Positions 1 through 7,397 of a DNA stretch of 13,509 bases are shown here, piece after piece. Made by a program: the position numbers and the translations under genes. The number at the start of each line of letters is the position of its first letter. Position 1 is the first letter of the stretch. This DNA is from UMGS172 sp964424555. Lineage in GTDB: Bacteria > Bacillota > Clostridia > Oscillospirales > Acutalibacteraceae. Location: contig CAYRIX010000045.1 of assembly GCA_964424555.1 (NCBI GenBank), positions 1 through 13,509 on the forward strand, in the 5' to 3' direction. The notes beneath the pieces were generated by a model. It ran no database searches. It saw only the letters and a list, made by a program, of their open reading frames with translations, and was not told where the DNA came from.

Positions 1-59
1 AGTTCATCTACTTTAAGGATGAAGTCGGCGGCTTCGCAGTCCACCTTGTTAAAGCCTAA
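1..59 (+). CDS. C-terminal end of an unidentified upstream gene (partial)
   Basis: An open frame entering from the left edge (first full codon at position 3) gives 18 residues that begin FIYFKDEVGG and end HLVKA, then a TAA stop at 57-59. A strong rho-independent terminator starts about 20 bases later, which supports a real gene end. The fragment is too short to assign a family, and I do not recognise it. It is read in the same direction as the next gene, but the terminator separates the two. Confidence 0.55.
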   Translation, partial: FIYFKDEVGGFAVHLVKA

Positions 60-80
60 AACAAATAAATAATCCTGCTT

Positions 81-115
81 ACCGACTTTGTGTGTTTACG
101 CAAAGTCGGTTTTTT
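81..115 (+). terminator. Rho-independent terminator of the upstream gene
   Basis: ACCGACTTTG (81-90) pairs perfectly with CAAAGTCGGT (101-110). Three more pairs (one G-T) extend the stem inward to a 4-base loop at 94-97. A run of six T at 110-115 follows directly. It lies about 20 bases after the stop of the partial gene. Confidence 0.9.
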
Positions 116-238
116 GTAGCCGAAACACTTAATTTTGTTTTGTGTCATTGATAAAACAGGCACCAATTCTTTCGATTGTGAAGTTGAAGATTAAAAATGT
201 TAATATTATTTGTATTTAACAGAATTGAAATTAAACAG

Positions 239-267
239 TTGCAAAATAAAATAAAGAAGCGTATAAT
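239..267 (+). promoter_or_regulatory. Sigma-A promoter for the YitT-family gene
   Basis: A -35 box TTGCAA (239-244) and a perfect -10 box TATAAT (262-267) are separated by exactly 17 bases. Transcription would start near 274, giving a leader of about 30 bases before the ATG at 303. The surrounding 120 bases are very AT-rich. Confidence 0.8.
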
Positions 268-302
268 TTTTTTGCAATACATATGGTTTGGGGATGTACA
301 AA

Positions 303-1142
303 ATGAAAAGGGTAAGGGACATGCTGATGCTGCACGTAGGCATCGTACTTTTGTCGGTCGGGGTCTACTTTTTCAAGATACCAAACGGCTTTTCTACGGG
401 CGGTGTAACAGGTATCGGCACGATTTTAGGTGCATTAACACCTATTACGTCAGGAATGTGGATATGGATGCTTAACATCGGACTGCTTTTGGTGGGCTTC
501 CTGTTTCTCGGACGAGGAACGGGTATCAAAACGGTATACTGTAGCATGGCCTACTCGGCGCTTATTTATGTTTTCGAGTATTTCGTGCCGCTAAGCTCCC
601 CTTTGTCCGACCAACCGTTGCTTGAGTTGGTCTATGCAATGCTGCTCACCTCCATCGGCTCGGCTATGATCTTCAACTCAGGTGCATCCTCGGGAGGCAC
701 CGACATTGCGGCGCTCATTCTAAAAAAATATATCAGAATCGATGTTGGCAAGGCGCTTTTGTGTGTCGATTTTGTGGTTGCTGCAAGCGCATTTGTCGTT
801 TTTGATATCAGAACGGGTCTGTTTTCGTTGCTGGGACTGTTTGCCAAAGCCTTTATCGTTGACGGCGTTATCGAAAGCATGAACACCTGCAAATATTTCA
901 TTGTTATCACAACCAAGCCGCAGGAAATCTCACAATATATAATGACTGCGCTGCACCACGGTGTGACGACCGGCAAGGCGGTGGGCGAATACACCCACGA
1001 GGAGCGCACCATGATACATACCGTCTGCAAGCGTGCCGAGGCCGTACGCCTGCGTGAGCGCATCCGTGAGATAGACCCCAAGGCATTCACTATCATCACC
1101 ACCTCAAGCGAGATAATCGGCCGAGGCTTCAGAGGTGTATGA
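303..1142 (+). CDS. YitT-family integral membrane protein (DUF161/DUF2179)
   Basis: A 279-residue membrane protein. The N-terminal two thirds hold several hydrophobic segments, with a family-typical Gly-rich stretch (GFSTGGVTGIGTILG) near the first, and a second conserved stretch NSGASSGGTDIAALILKKY in the middle. The last ~85 residues are the soluble DUF2179 domain, ending with the recognisable IDPKAFTIITTSSEIIGRGF. This layout and length match YitT-like proteins of Firmicutes, whose substrate and role are not established. Start choice: the frame is also open from TTG 288 and ATG 294, but the best spacing is from the GGGG at 290-293 to ATG 303, giving a start MKRVRD. It has its own promoter and terminator, so it is probably monocistronic. 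The family call is firm; the start is less so. Confidence 0.88.
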   Translation: MKRVRDMLMLHVGIVLLSVGVYFFKIPNGFSTGGVTGIGTILGALTPITSGMWIWMLNIGLLLVGFLFLGRGTGIKTVYCSMAYSALIYVFEYFVPLSSPLSDQPLLELVYAMLLTSIGSAMIFNSGASSGGTDIAALILKKYIRIDVGKALLCVDFVVAASAFVVFDIRTGLFSLLGLFAKAFIVDGVIESMNTCKYFIVITTKPQEISQYIMTALHHGVTTGKAVGEYTHEERTMIHTVCKRAEAVRLRERIREIDPKAFTIITTSSEIIGRGFRGV

Positions 1143-1164
1143 TACTGATTTTATAGTTGAATTA

Positions 1165-1199
1165 ACCGCCGCCGAGATTTTCTCGGCGGCGGTCGTTTT
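1165..1199 (+). terminator. Strong terminator after the YitT gene
   Basis: A 13-bp perfect GC-rich stem, ACCGCCGCCGAGA (1165-1177) with TCTCGGCGGCGGT (1181-1193), closes a 3-base loop and is followed by TCGTTTTG. It lies between two convergent genes. On the minus strand the bases after the stem are only TTAATT, so it suits the plus-strand gene best, though the stem could also slow transcripts from the ABC operon. Confidence 0.88.
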
Positions 1200-1216
1200 G
1201 TGTTATTTATTATTTG

Positions 1217-1969
1217 TTATTTATTATACGATGCGAGGAAGGCTTTTAAGCGCTCGGTCTTGGGATTTCCGAACACCTCATCAGGTGTGCCCTGCTCGGC
1301 GATGACACCGTTGTCCATAAAGATAACCGTGTCCGAAACATCCTTGGCAAAGCTCATTTCGTGCGTGACAACTATCATGGTCATATGTCCGTCGGCCAAT
1401 GAGCGAATGACCTTTAAGACCTCTCCCGTAAGCTCGGGGTCAAGTGCCGAGGTCGGCTCGTCAAAGCAGAGGATCTCGGGATCCAAGGCCAGAGCACGGG
1501 CTATGGCAACACGCTGCTGCTGACCGCCCGAAAGCTCACACGGGTAACTGCCTGCTTTCTCGGAAAGCCCTACCTCCTCAAGCAGCTTTAGCGCCTTTTC
1601 CTTATTGCTCTCTGGAGTATCCTTTTTCAAAAGGTTGGGTGCAAGCGTTATATTCTCAAGCACTGTATACTGCGGAAATAGGTTAAACGACTGGAACACC
1701 AGTCCAAAGTGAAGTCGACGTTCACGCAACTCTGCATCCGAGCGCTTGGTCTTTCGGTCTCCGTCAAAAATAACGGTATCGTTGACCACGATTGTACCCT
1801 TGTCGGCAAACTCAAGCGAATTAAGGCATCTGAGCAGAGTCGTCTTGCCCGAACCCGAAGAACCAATGATGGACAGAACCTGACCCTTTTCCAAGGAAAA
1901 GTTTATGCCCTTCAAGACCTCGGTCTTACCAAAGGATTTGCAAATATTACTAACCTCTAAAACAGCCAT
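1217..1969 (-). CDS. Polar amino-acid-type ABC transporter, ATP-binding protein
   Basis: A 250-residue ABC ATPase of the GlnQ/HisP group that powers import through the permease encoded just upstream. Visible motifs: Walker A GSSGSGKT (36-43), Q-loop Gln93 in VFQSFNLFPQ, signature LSGGQ (146-150), Walker B ILCFDE (166-171), D-loop SALD (174-177) and the H-loop His203 in VVTHEM. All catalytic residues are present and the length is standard for the group. The RBS GAGGTGA (1982-1976) overlaps the permease stop codon, and only 11 bases separate the two genes, so translation is probably coupled. It is the last gene of a binding protein-permease-ATPase operon. The substrate cannot be read from this subunit. 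Confidence 0.95.
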   Translation of the reverse strand: MAVLEVSNICKSFGKTEVLKGINFSLEKGQVLSIIGSSGSGKTTLLRCLNSLEFADKGTIVVNDTVIFDGDRKTKRSDAELRERRLHFGLVFQSFNLFPQYTVLENITLAPNLLKKDTPESNKEKALKLLEEVGLSEKAGSYPCELSGGQQQRVAIARALALDPEILCFDEPTSALDPELTGEVLKVIRSLADGHMTMIVVTHEMSFAKDVSDTVIFMDNGVIAEQGTPDEVFGNPKTERLKAFLASYNK

Positions 1970-1980
1970 TTTCCGTCACC

Positions 1981-2679
1981 TCATTCCTTAAAGTAGCTGA
2001 GCTTCTTCTCTATACGGCGGAACAGCAATGTTAAAACTCCGCTGAACGCTAAATAGTAAACGCCCGTAAAGAACAACGGCCATATTTGACCGTGAATTCC
2101 TCTAGAACCGGTCATAAATGCTTCACCGGCCCAAATTATCTCCTGCATCGCAATGATACGTGCAAGTGAAGTGTCCTTAACAAGAGTTATTATCTCGTTT
2201 GACATGGGAGGAACAATACGCTTTATCATTTGCAAAAGCGTGATCTTGAAGAAAATCTGACTCTTTGACAATCCAAGCACCTGACCCGCCTCTTGCTGGC
2301 CTTTGGGTACGCCTTGAATACCTCCGCGATATATTTCCGAAAAATAACACGCATAGTTAAGTATGAAGCTAACTGCCGCCGCTGCAAATCGGTTATAGTC
2401 ACCGAATTCACTCCATATGTACCAATTAAAGATCATACTCGGAAAGTAGAAAATGATCATCAACTGCAGCATAAGCGGTGTTCCTCGGACGATCCACACC
2501 AAGGTCTTACAGAAAACACTCAGCGGCTTAAATTTGCTCATTGTTCCGAAAGAAATGACCAAGCCTAACGGCAACGCACCTAACAAGGTTACGGCAAATA
2601 GCAGTAGTGTCTGCACAAAGCCCTCGTTAAGCGAGTCGATAACTACCGGAAACTGCTCTTTCAACATTTCAAATGTCAT
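1981..2679 (-). CDS. Polar amino-acid-type ABC transporter, permease
   Basis: A 232-residue inner-membrane permease of the HisM/GlnP type. Hydrophobic segments begin near residue 22, RGTPLMLQ (65-72) is the usual family motif, and EIYRGGIQGVPKGQQEA (about 115-131) is the EAA loop that contacts the ATPase. Start choice: the frame stays open to a GTG at 2728-2730, but that codon lies inside a terminator hairpin. ATG 2677-2679 has a strong AAGGAG (2694-2689) nine bases upstream, giving MTFEMLKEQF. Only one permease gene is present, so the channel would be a homodimer unless a second partner is encoded elsewhere. The short hydrophilic start and the length fit the family. Confidence 0.93.
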   Translation of the reverse strand: MTFEMLKEQFPVVIDSLNEGFVQTLLLFAVTLLGALPLGLVISFGTMSKFKPLSVFCKTLVWIVRGTPLMLQLMIIFYFPSMIFNWYIWSEFGDYNRFAAAAVSFILNYACYFSEIYRGGIQGVPKGQQEAGQVLGLSKSQIFFKITLLQMIKRIVPPMSNEIITLVKDTSLARIIAMQEIIWAGEAFMTGSRGIHGQIWPLFFTGVYYLAFSGVLTLLFRRIEKKLSYFKE

Positions 2680-2715
2680 TTTTGAGTACTCCTTAAACTG
2701 GGATATAAACACGTC

Positions 2716-2749
2716 AAAAACAGAGAGCACCTGTGTGCCCTCTGTTTTT
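2716..2749 (-). terminator. Intercistronic terminator/attenuator hairpin in the ABC operon
   Basis: A 10-bp stem (2721-2730 with 2735-2744) closes a 4-base loop, flanked by AAAAA at 2716-2720 and TTTTT at 2745-2749. In the minus-strand RNA the one imperfect pair is G-U; in a plus-strand RNA the same position is an A-C mismatch, so the element is better formed for the minus operon. It sits between the binding-protein stop (2770) and the permease RBS (2694). It would let most transcripts end after the binding-protein gene while some read on. Confidence 0.8.
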
Positions 2750-2769
2750 AGGAGCGTGAAATCGATAAC

Positions 2770-3558
2770 TTATTCGATGATTGCTTTTTGTACGCCGTAT
2801 TTTTCGGCAGTCTTCATCATGCTTCCGTCTTCAATGCTCTTATCAAAGAACTTGTTGATCTCGGCAACAAGATCAGAGCCCTTGCGGAAGCCTACGCCGT
2901 ACTCTTCGCTGTTAAGCGAAACTGTGGTGGTGAGATTGGGGTATCCGGTGCCCTCACCAACCATGGCGCCTGCCATCAAAGAGTCGATGATTGCAGCATC
3001 AGAGGTTCCTGCGGCAACCTCCATAACAGCATTGGCCTGCTTGGGGAACTCAGTGAACTTGAACTCATTGGCCTCAGCCTGCGACTTACCGGCAGAACCT
3101 GCCTCAACAGCAAAATTCAGTCCCTTGCAAGCATCAACAGTCTGATACTGTGCGGCCTTGTCAGCAGGAACTACAACGATCTGTGCGTTATTACAATAAG
3201 CCTGTGAAACGTCCATAGCTGCCTTTACTTCATCCGAAATGGTCATGCCATTCCAAACACAGTCGATATTCTTTGCATCCAGCTCGGAGGCTTTCTTGGA
3301 CCAGGTTATCTCAACAAACTTTACTTCAACTCCAAGGCTCTCTGCAAAAGCAGTTGCCATGTCAGCATCGAAGCCGATCCAGTTACCGGCATCATCCTTG
3401 TAATCCATGGGAGCGAAATCGGTGATACCAACAACAAGAACGCCCTTTTCTTTGACGTACTCAAGGTCGGAACCGTCTTCTCCGCCGCAAGCGGCAAAGC
3501 AGAATACACACATAAGTAATGCGAGCATAAGGCTCAAAAGTTTGATTGCTTTTTTCAT
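2770..3558 (-). CDS. ABC transporter substrate-binding lipoprotein (amino-acid type)
   Basis: A 262-residue extracytoplasmic binding protein of the SBP_bac_3 family. The N-terminus is a type II signal peptide (charged MKK, hydrophobic core, lipobox FAAC with Cys24), so the mature protein would be lipid-anchored to the outer face of the membrane. Family landmarks follow: GVLVVGITDFAPMDY (39-53), GFDADMATAFAESLG (62-76), the NGMTIS loop (103-108) and the DAAIIDSLMAG region that usually contributes a ligand-binding Asp. Oddity: the Arg that normally clamps the ligand carboxylate in the MTITxER loop is Val111 here, with Lys112 next to it. RBS AGAGGG (3571-3566) lies seven bases before the ATG. 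It is the first gene of the importer operon and has its own strong promoter. Amino-acid import is the family expectation; the actual ligand is uncertain. Confidence 0.92.
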   Translation of the reverse strand: MKKAIKLLSLMLALLMCVFCFAACGGEDGSDLEYVKEKGVLVVGITDFAPMDYKDDAGNWIGFDADMATAFAESLGVEVKFVEITWSKKASELDAKNIDCVWNGMTISDEVKAAMDVSQAYCNNAQIVVVPADKAAQYQTVDACKGLNFAVEAGSAGKSQAEANEFKFTEFPKQANAVMEVAAGTSDAAIIDSLMAGAMVGEGTGYPNLTTTVSLNSEEYGVGFRKGSDLVAEINKFFDKSIEDGSMMKTAEKYGVQKAIIE

Positions 3559-3612
3559 AAATATACCCTCTTTAAGTATTATTTTTGCGTCAAAACGCTT
3601 TAGCGTGCTAAT

Positions 3613-3641
3613 ATATTACCACGATAATACATAATTGTCAA
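3613..3641 (-). promoter_or_regulatory. Sigma-A promoter of the ABC importer operon
   Basis: Read on the minus strand: a perfect -35 TTGACA (3641-3636), 17 bases, then -10 TAATAT (3618-3613). Transcription would begin near 3606, about 48 bases before the ATG. A 12-base interrupted palindrome ACGCTTTAGCGT (3595-3606) falls right at the predicted start site and could be an operator; no regulator can be named. Confidence 0.85.
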
Positions 3642-3666
3642 GTCTTTTTTAGAAAACTTTAGAAAT

Positions 3667-3702
3667 AAAAAAGCTGTGCCGTTTTTTGCGGCACAGCTTT
3701 TT
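3667..3702 (-). terminator. Terminator of the small lipoprotein gene
   Basis: AAGCTGTGCCG (3671-3681) pairs perfectly with CGGCACAGCTT (3689-3699) around a 7-base loop. Flanking A and T tracts extend the stem and give a U run on the minus-strand RNA. It starts about 15 bases after the lipoprotein stop (3718) and lies upstream of the importer promoter, so the two minus-strand units are separate. Confidence 0.88.
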
Positions 3703-3717
3703 GAATTAAAGCGATAA

Positions 3718-4287
3718 TTATTGCTTTGTGAAACCGTTCTTGAGTGCATAAGCCTCAAGATCCTCGTATGTGTCGCCGGCGGTGTATCCATCATACAGGC
3801 CGAACTCTTCCATATACTCTTTGTTCTCTTGGATATCAAGATCTCGGATGGCTATAACGACCGAAACCTCATTATTGGCCAAAATGCATGAATACGAAAT
3901 GTTTTCCTTTTGGCTTGCTTCGGCAAAATGCTCATCAAGTGTCTTTTTTATCTCTTTCATTTCTTCTTCGGACGAATCACCAAAAAACACTTTGTTAGTC
4001 AAGGTAAAACTAAGGATCTCGTTATCCTTATGATACACCTCGATCATAATGCTCTGTTCATCACTACTGTTTACAAACACTGTCTTTTCCTCACCAAAGC
4101 CCTCGACCTCAAAGTCAGGCATGGTGATGGTGCTGTTCAGATCAACCGAAGATGCATCATCTGTTTTGGACGCAACACTTTCGTTGTCCTTGTCGGTATC
4201 GGTATCATCCGAACCGCCGCAGGCCACAAGGCTCAACGCAAAAATAAGCGCCAGTAAAACCGATAAAAGTTTAATAATTTTTTTCAT
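3718..4287 (-). CDS. Small surface lipoprotein, DUF1307/YehR-like
   Basis: A 189-residue predicted lipoprotein. It has a type II signal peptide with lipobox LVAC (Cys23) and a low-complexity acidic Ser/Asp/Lys linker (about 25-50). A ~135-residue mixed alpha/beta domain follows and ends YEDLEAYALKNGFTKQ. The alternation of strands, a middle amphipathic helix (EEEMKEIKKTLDEHF) and the closing helix before a GF motif recall DUF1307/YehR lipoproteins, whose function is not known; I hold this assignment at moderate confidence. RBS AGAGGG (4300-4295) is seven bases from the ATG. The leader, RBS and first residues (MKKxIKLLS) are very like those of the neighbouring binding protein. It has its own promoter and terminator and is divergent from uvrA. 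Confidence 0.8.
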   Translation of the reverse strand: MKKIIKLLSVLLALIFALSLVACGGSDDTDTDKDNESVASKTDDASSVDLNSTITMPDFEVEGFGEEKTVFVNSSDEQSIMIEVYHKDNEILSFTLTNKVFFGDSSEEEMKEIKKTLDEHFAEASQKENISYSCILANNEVSVVIAIRDLDIQENKEYMEEFGLYDGYTAGDTYEDLEAYALKNGFTKQ

Positions 4288-4342
4288 AAAAATACCCTCT
4301 TCTTTTCGGCATATTTATTAAGCCGATTACTTTATGATTACC

Positions 4343-4371
4343 ATACTATCATCAGCAGTTGGTATTGTCAA
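4343..4371 (-). promoter_or_regulatory. Sigma-A promoter of the small lipoprotein gene
   Basis: Read on the minus strand: perfect -35 TTGACA (4371-4366), 17-base spacer, -10 TAGTAT (4348-4343). Transcription would start near 4336, leaving a leader of roughly 48 bases. The leader contains a 4-bp CGGC/GCCG inverted repeat (4321-4324 and 4307-4310) just upstream of the RBS. Confidence 0.8.
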
Positions 4372-4415
4372 GCAAGAAAATCTCTCATTTTTATAATATT
4401 TGTCCCTAAAAATCA

Positions 4416-4444
4416 TTTACATTTAAAACAAAATATTGTAGAAT
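4416..4444 (+). promoter_or_regulatory. Sigma-A promoter of uvrA
   Basis: -35 TTTACA (4416-4421), 17-base spacer, -10 TAGAAT (4439-4444), 38 bases before the uvrA ATG. It is back to back with the lipoprotein promoter, with 44 bases between the two -35 boxes. I see no GAAC-N4-GTTC LexA/DinR box between 4380 and 4483. Confidence 0.75.
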
Positions 4445-4482
4445 AATAGTGTATATACATTATGTGTATCGGGAGCAACAAG

Positions 4483-7317
4483 ATGACAGATAAAATAATA
4501 ATCAAAGGTGCCAAAGAGCACAATCTTAAAAATATAGATATTGAAATCCCCAGAGACCGGCTGGTTGTGTTTACCGGTCTTTCGGGTTCGGGCAAATCGT
4601 CTTTGGCGTTCGATACACTGTATGCCGAGGGTCAGAGACGTTATGTTGAATCGCTGTCAAGCTATGCAAGGCAGTTTTTAGGACAAATGGAAAAACCCGA
4701 TGTAGACAGCATCGACGGCCTTTCCCCTGCCATTTCGATAGATCAGAAGACCACCTCAAAAAACCCTCGTTCTACCGTAGGAACGGTCACCGAAATATAC
4801 GACTACCTGCGTTTGCTTTATGCTCACGTGGGTGTTCCGCATTGCCCTGTTTGCGGTAGAGAGATAGTCAAGCAATCGGTTGATCAGATCGTTGACCGAA
4901 TCATGGAAAACGGCGAGGGCGACAAGATACTCATAATGTCACCCATCATCCGTGCCAAAAAGGGTGAACACGTAAAGCTCTTGGAAAAGGCAAGAAAGGA
5001 CGGCTATGTCCGTGTACGTATCGACGGCGAGGTTTACGATCTTTCTGAGGATATCAAGCTCGAGAAGACCAAAAAGCACACTATCGAGACCGTAATTGAC
5101 CGTCTTGTGCTTAAAGAGGGTATCGGCAAGCGTCTTACCGACAGTGTTGAGACCGCTCTGAGGCTTTCGGGCGGTATTGTAACAATATCGGTCGTCGGCG
5201 GTGAGGAATACACCTTCTCGGAGAACTATGCATGCCCCGACCACGATGTAAGTATGCCCGAATTAGCACCCAGAATGTTCTCATTCAACAGTCCGTTCGG
5301 CGCCTGCCCGACCTGTACGGGTCTCGGAATTTTCATGAAGATAAACCCCCTGCTGCTTGTACCCGATGAGTCAAAATCCTTAGCAGACGGCTGTATCAGA
5401 GCCAGTGGTTGGGGTACAACGGGCTGGGGTGCCAAGGAAGAGGGCACCATCGCCCTGATGTATTATAAGGGTCTTGCCGCACACTACGGCTTTGATGTAA
5501 ACACCCCTTACCGTGAGTTGTCGGATGAGGTCAAGGATATTATAATGTACGGCTCAGGTGGTGAGAAGATCAGCTTCACCCGAAATTCCGCATGGGGTGG
5601 CGGCAGCTTTTCCGTGCCGTTTGAGGGTGTTGTCAATAACCTCGAACGCCGTTATAAAGAGACCACAAGTGAGTATTCACGTACCGAAATAGAGTCGCTC
5701 ATGACCGAGTGCCCCTGCCCCACCTGTTCTGGCGCACGCCTTAAATCTGAGATCTTGAGCGTTACGGTCGGCGGACTTAACATTAAAGAGCTGTGCGACC
5801 TGCAGATAGTAGATGCTTTGAAATTCTTTGACGGTCTTAAACTCAGTAAGCGTGCCGAAAGCATTGCCGCACCGATAGTTAAAGAGGTCAAGGCAAGATT
5901 GTCCTTCTTAGTCAGCGTTGGACTTGATTACCTCACGCTGTCACGTGCATCGGGCACACTTTCGGGTGGTGAAAGTCAGCGAATCCGACTTGCCACACAG
6001 ATAGGCTCATCTCTTATGGGTGTTTTATATATACTTGACGAGCCAAGCATCGGACTTCATCAGCGCGATAACGAAAAGCTGCTCGCCACCCTGCAGCAGC
6101 TGCGTGACCTCGGTAACACCGTTATCGTTGTTGAGCACGACGAGGACACTATGCGTGCCGCCGATCATATTGTTGACATTGGCCCCGGAGCCGGAATACA
6201 CGGCGGTCATGTTGTCTGCTCGGGTACACCCGAAGAAATATGCAGCTGCCGTGAATCGGTCACAGGTGACTACCTCTCGGGCCGCAAAAGTATACCCGTG
6301 CCCTCTGTCCGACGTAAAGGCAACGGAAAATCGATTAAAATAATCGGAGCTCGGGAAAACAACCTTAAAAATGTCGATGTCACACTTCCGTTAGGTAAGA
6401 TGATAGGCGTGACGGGTGTTTCAGGCTCGGGAAAATCGTCGTTGGTCAACAGCGTTTTGTATGAGCGACTTGCATGTGAGCTGAACGGTGCTAAGCGCAT
6501 TTGGGGCAAGCACAAGGATATCAAAGGTCTTGAGCATCTTGATAAGGTCATAGAGATAAGCCAGTCGCCTATTGGCAGAACTCCTCGTTCCAACCCCGCC
6601 ACCTACACTGGTGTTTTCAACGATATACGTGAGCTTTTTGCCGCAACCAAGGACGCAAAGGCTAAGGGCTACAACGCAGGACGCTTCTCGTTTAATGTCA
6701 GAGGCGGCCGCTGTGAGGCTTGTGAGGGTGACGGTATAATCAAGATCGAAATGCACTTTTTGCCCGATATTTATGTGCCCTGCGACGTATGTAAGGGCAG
6801 TCGCTACAACCGTGAGACCCTGGAGGTCAAATACCGTGACAAGAGCATCTACGATGTACTTGAAATGACGGTTGAGGAGGGTATGTACTTCTTTGAAAAT
6901 CACCAGAAGATATACCGCAAGCTAAAAACCCTTTACGATGTCGGTCTCGGCTATGTAAAGCTGGGCCAACCTGCCACCACCCTTTCGGGCGGTGAGGCAC
7001 AGCGTGTAAAGCTTGCCACCGAGCTGTCAAAACGGCCTACGGGACGCACTGTATATATTCTCGACGAGCCGACAACGGGTCTGCACACCGCCGATGTCCA
7101 CCGACTTATCGATGTATTCAACCGACTTGTCGATGCAGGCAATACCATGGTAATAATTGAGCACAACCTTGATGTCATAAAATCGGTCGACCATATCATT
7201 GACTTAGGCCCTGAGGGTGGCGACCGAGGCGGAAATATCGTTGTGACAGGCACTCCCGAGCAGGTTGCCGAGTGCAAAGAGTCCTATACAGGTCAGTTTT
7301 TAAAGAAAATGCTTTAA
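4483..7317 (+). CDS. uvrA: Excinuclease ABC subunit A
   Basis: A 944-residue UvrA, the damage-recognition ATPase of nucleotide excision repair, acting in the cytoplasm as a dimer with UvrB. Both ABC modules are complete: Walker A GLSGSGKS (32-39) and GVSGSGKS (645-652), signatures LSGGESQR (from 493) and LSGGEAQR (from 834), and Walker B stretches LYILDEPSIGLH and VYILDEPTTGLH. The second zinc site is intact (C744, C747, C767, C770). The first site has C251, C275 and C278, but the usual fourth Cys is His254 (CPDH), which could still bind zinc. Start choice: the frame is open seven codons earlier (4462), but GGGAG at 4471-4475 is seven bases from ATG 4483. uvrB is not adjacent, and no clear terminator follows the stop. 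Confidence 0.97.
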   Translation: MTDKIIIKGAKEHNLKNIDIEIPRDRLVVFTGLSGSGKSSLAFDTLYAEGQRRYVESLSSYARQFLGQMEKPDVDSIDGLSPAISIDQKTTSKNPRSTVGTVTEIYDYLRLLYAHVGVPHCPVCGREIVKQSVDQIVDRIMENGEGDKILIMSPIIRAKKGEHVKLLEKARKDGYVRVRIDGEVYDLSEDIKLEKTKKHTIETVIDRLVLKEGIGKRLTDSVETALRLSGGIVTISVVGGEEYTFSENYACPDHDVSMPELAPRMFSFNSPFGACPTCTGLGIFMKINPLLLVPDESKSLADGCIRASGWGTTGWGAKEEGTIALMYYKGLAAHYGFDVNTPYRELSDEVKDIIMYGSGGEKISFTRNSAWGGGSFSVPFEGVVNNLERRYKETTSEYSRTEIESLMTECPCPTCSGARLKSEILSVTVGGLNIKELCDLQIVDALKFFDGLKLSKRAESIAAPIVKEVKARLSFLVSVGLDYLTLSRASGTLSGGESQRIRLATQIGSSLMGVLYILDEPSIGLHQRDNEKLLATLQQLRDLGNTVIVVEHDEDTMRAADHIVDIGPGAGIHGGHVVCSGTPEEICSCRESVTGDYLSGRKSIPVPSVRRKGNGKSIKIIGARENNLKNVDVTLPLGKMIGVTGVSGSGKSSLVNSVLYERLACELNGAKRIWGKHKDIKGLEHLDKVIEISQSPIGRTPRSNPATYTGVFNDIRELFAATKDAKAKGYNAGRFSFNVRGGRCEACEGDGIIKIEMHFLPDIYVPCDVCKGSRYNRETLEVKYRDKSIYDVLEMTVEEGMYFFENHQKIYRKLKTLYDVGLGYVKLGQPATTLSGGEAQRVKLATELSKRPTGRTVYILDEPTTGLHTADVHRLIDVFNRLVDAGNTMVIIEHNLDVIKSVDHIIDLGPEGGDRGGNIVVTGTPEQVAECKESYTGQFLKKML

Positions 7318-7397
7318 TTACACCTTAAAATTCACAATGTATTAACTTGTTGAATTGTATTTTGTGTCACAATGTTTTAAAGAAGGCGGTGAGCAAA

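Noticed and set aside
1203..1228. TTATTTATTA repeated around the end of the ATPase gene as a possible regulatory repeat
   Set aside because: Low-complexity AT sequence at a gene end, best explained by chance.
2680..2730. Upstream GTG start adding 17 residues to the permease
   Set aside because: The codon lies inside the terminator hairpin and has no good RBS, whereas AAGGAG precedes the ATG at 2677-2679.
2453..3145. Long plus-strand reading frame (230 codons) opposite the permease and binding-protein genes
   Set aside because: It is the antisense shadow of two well-recognised transporter genes, has Ser/Thr-rich composition typical of such shadows, and matches no family I know.
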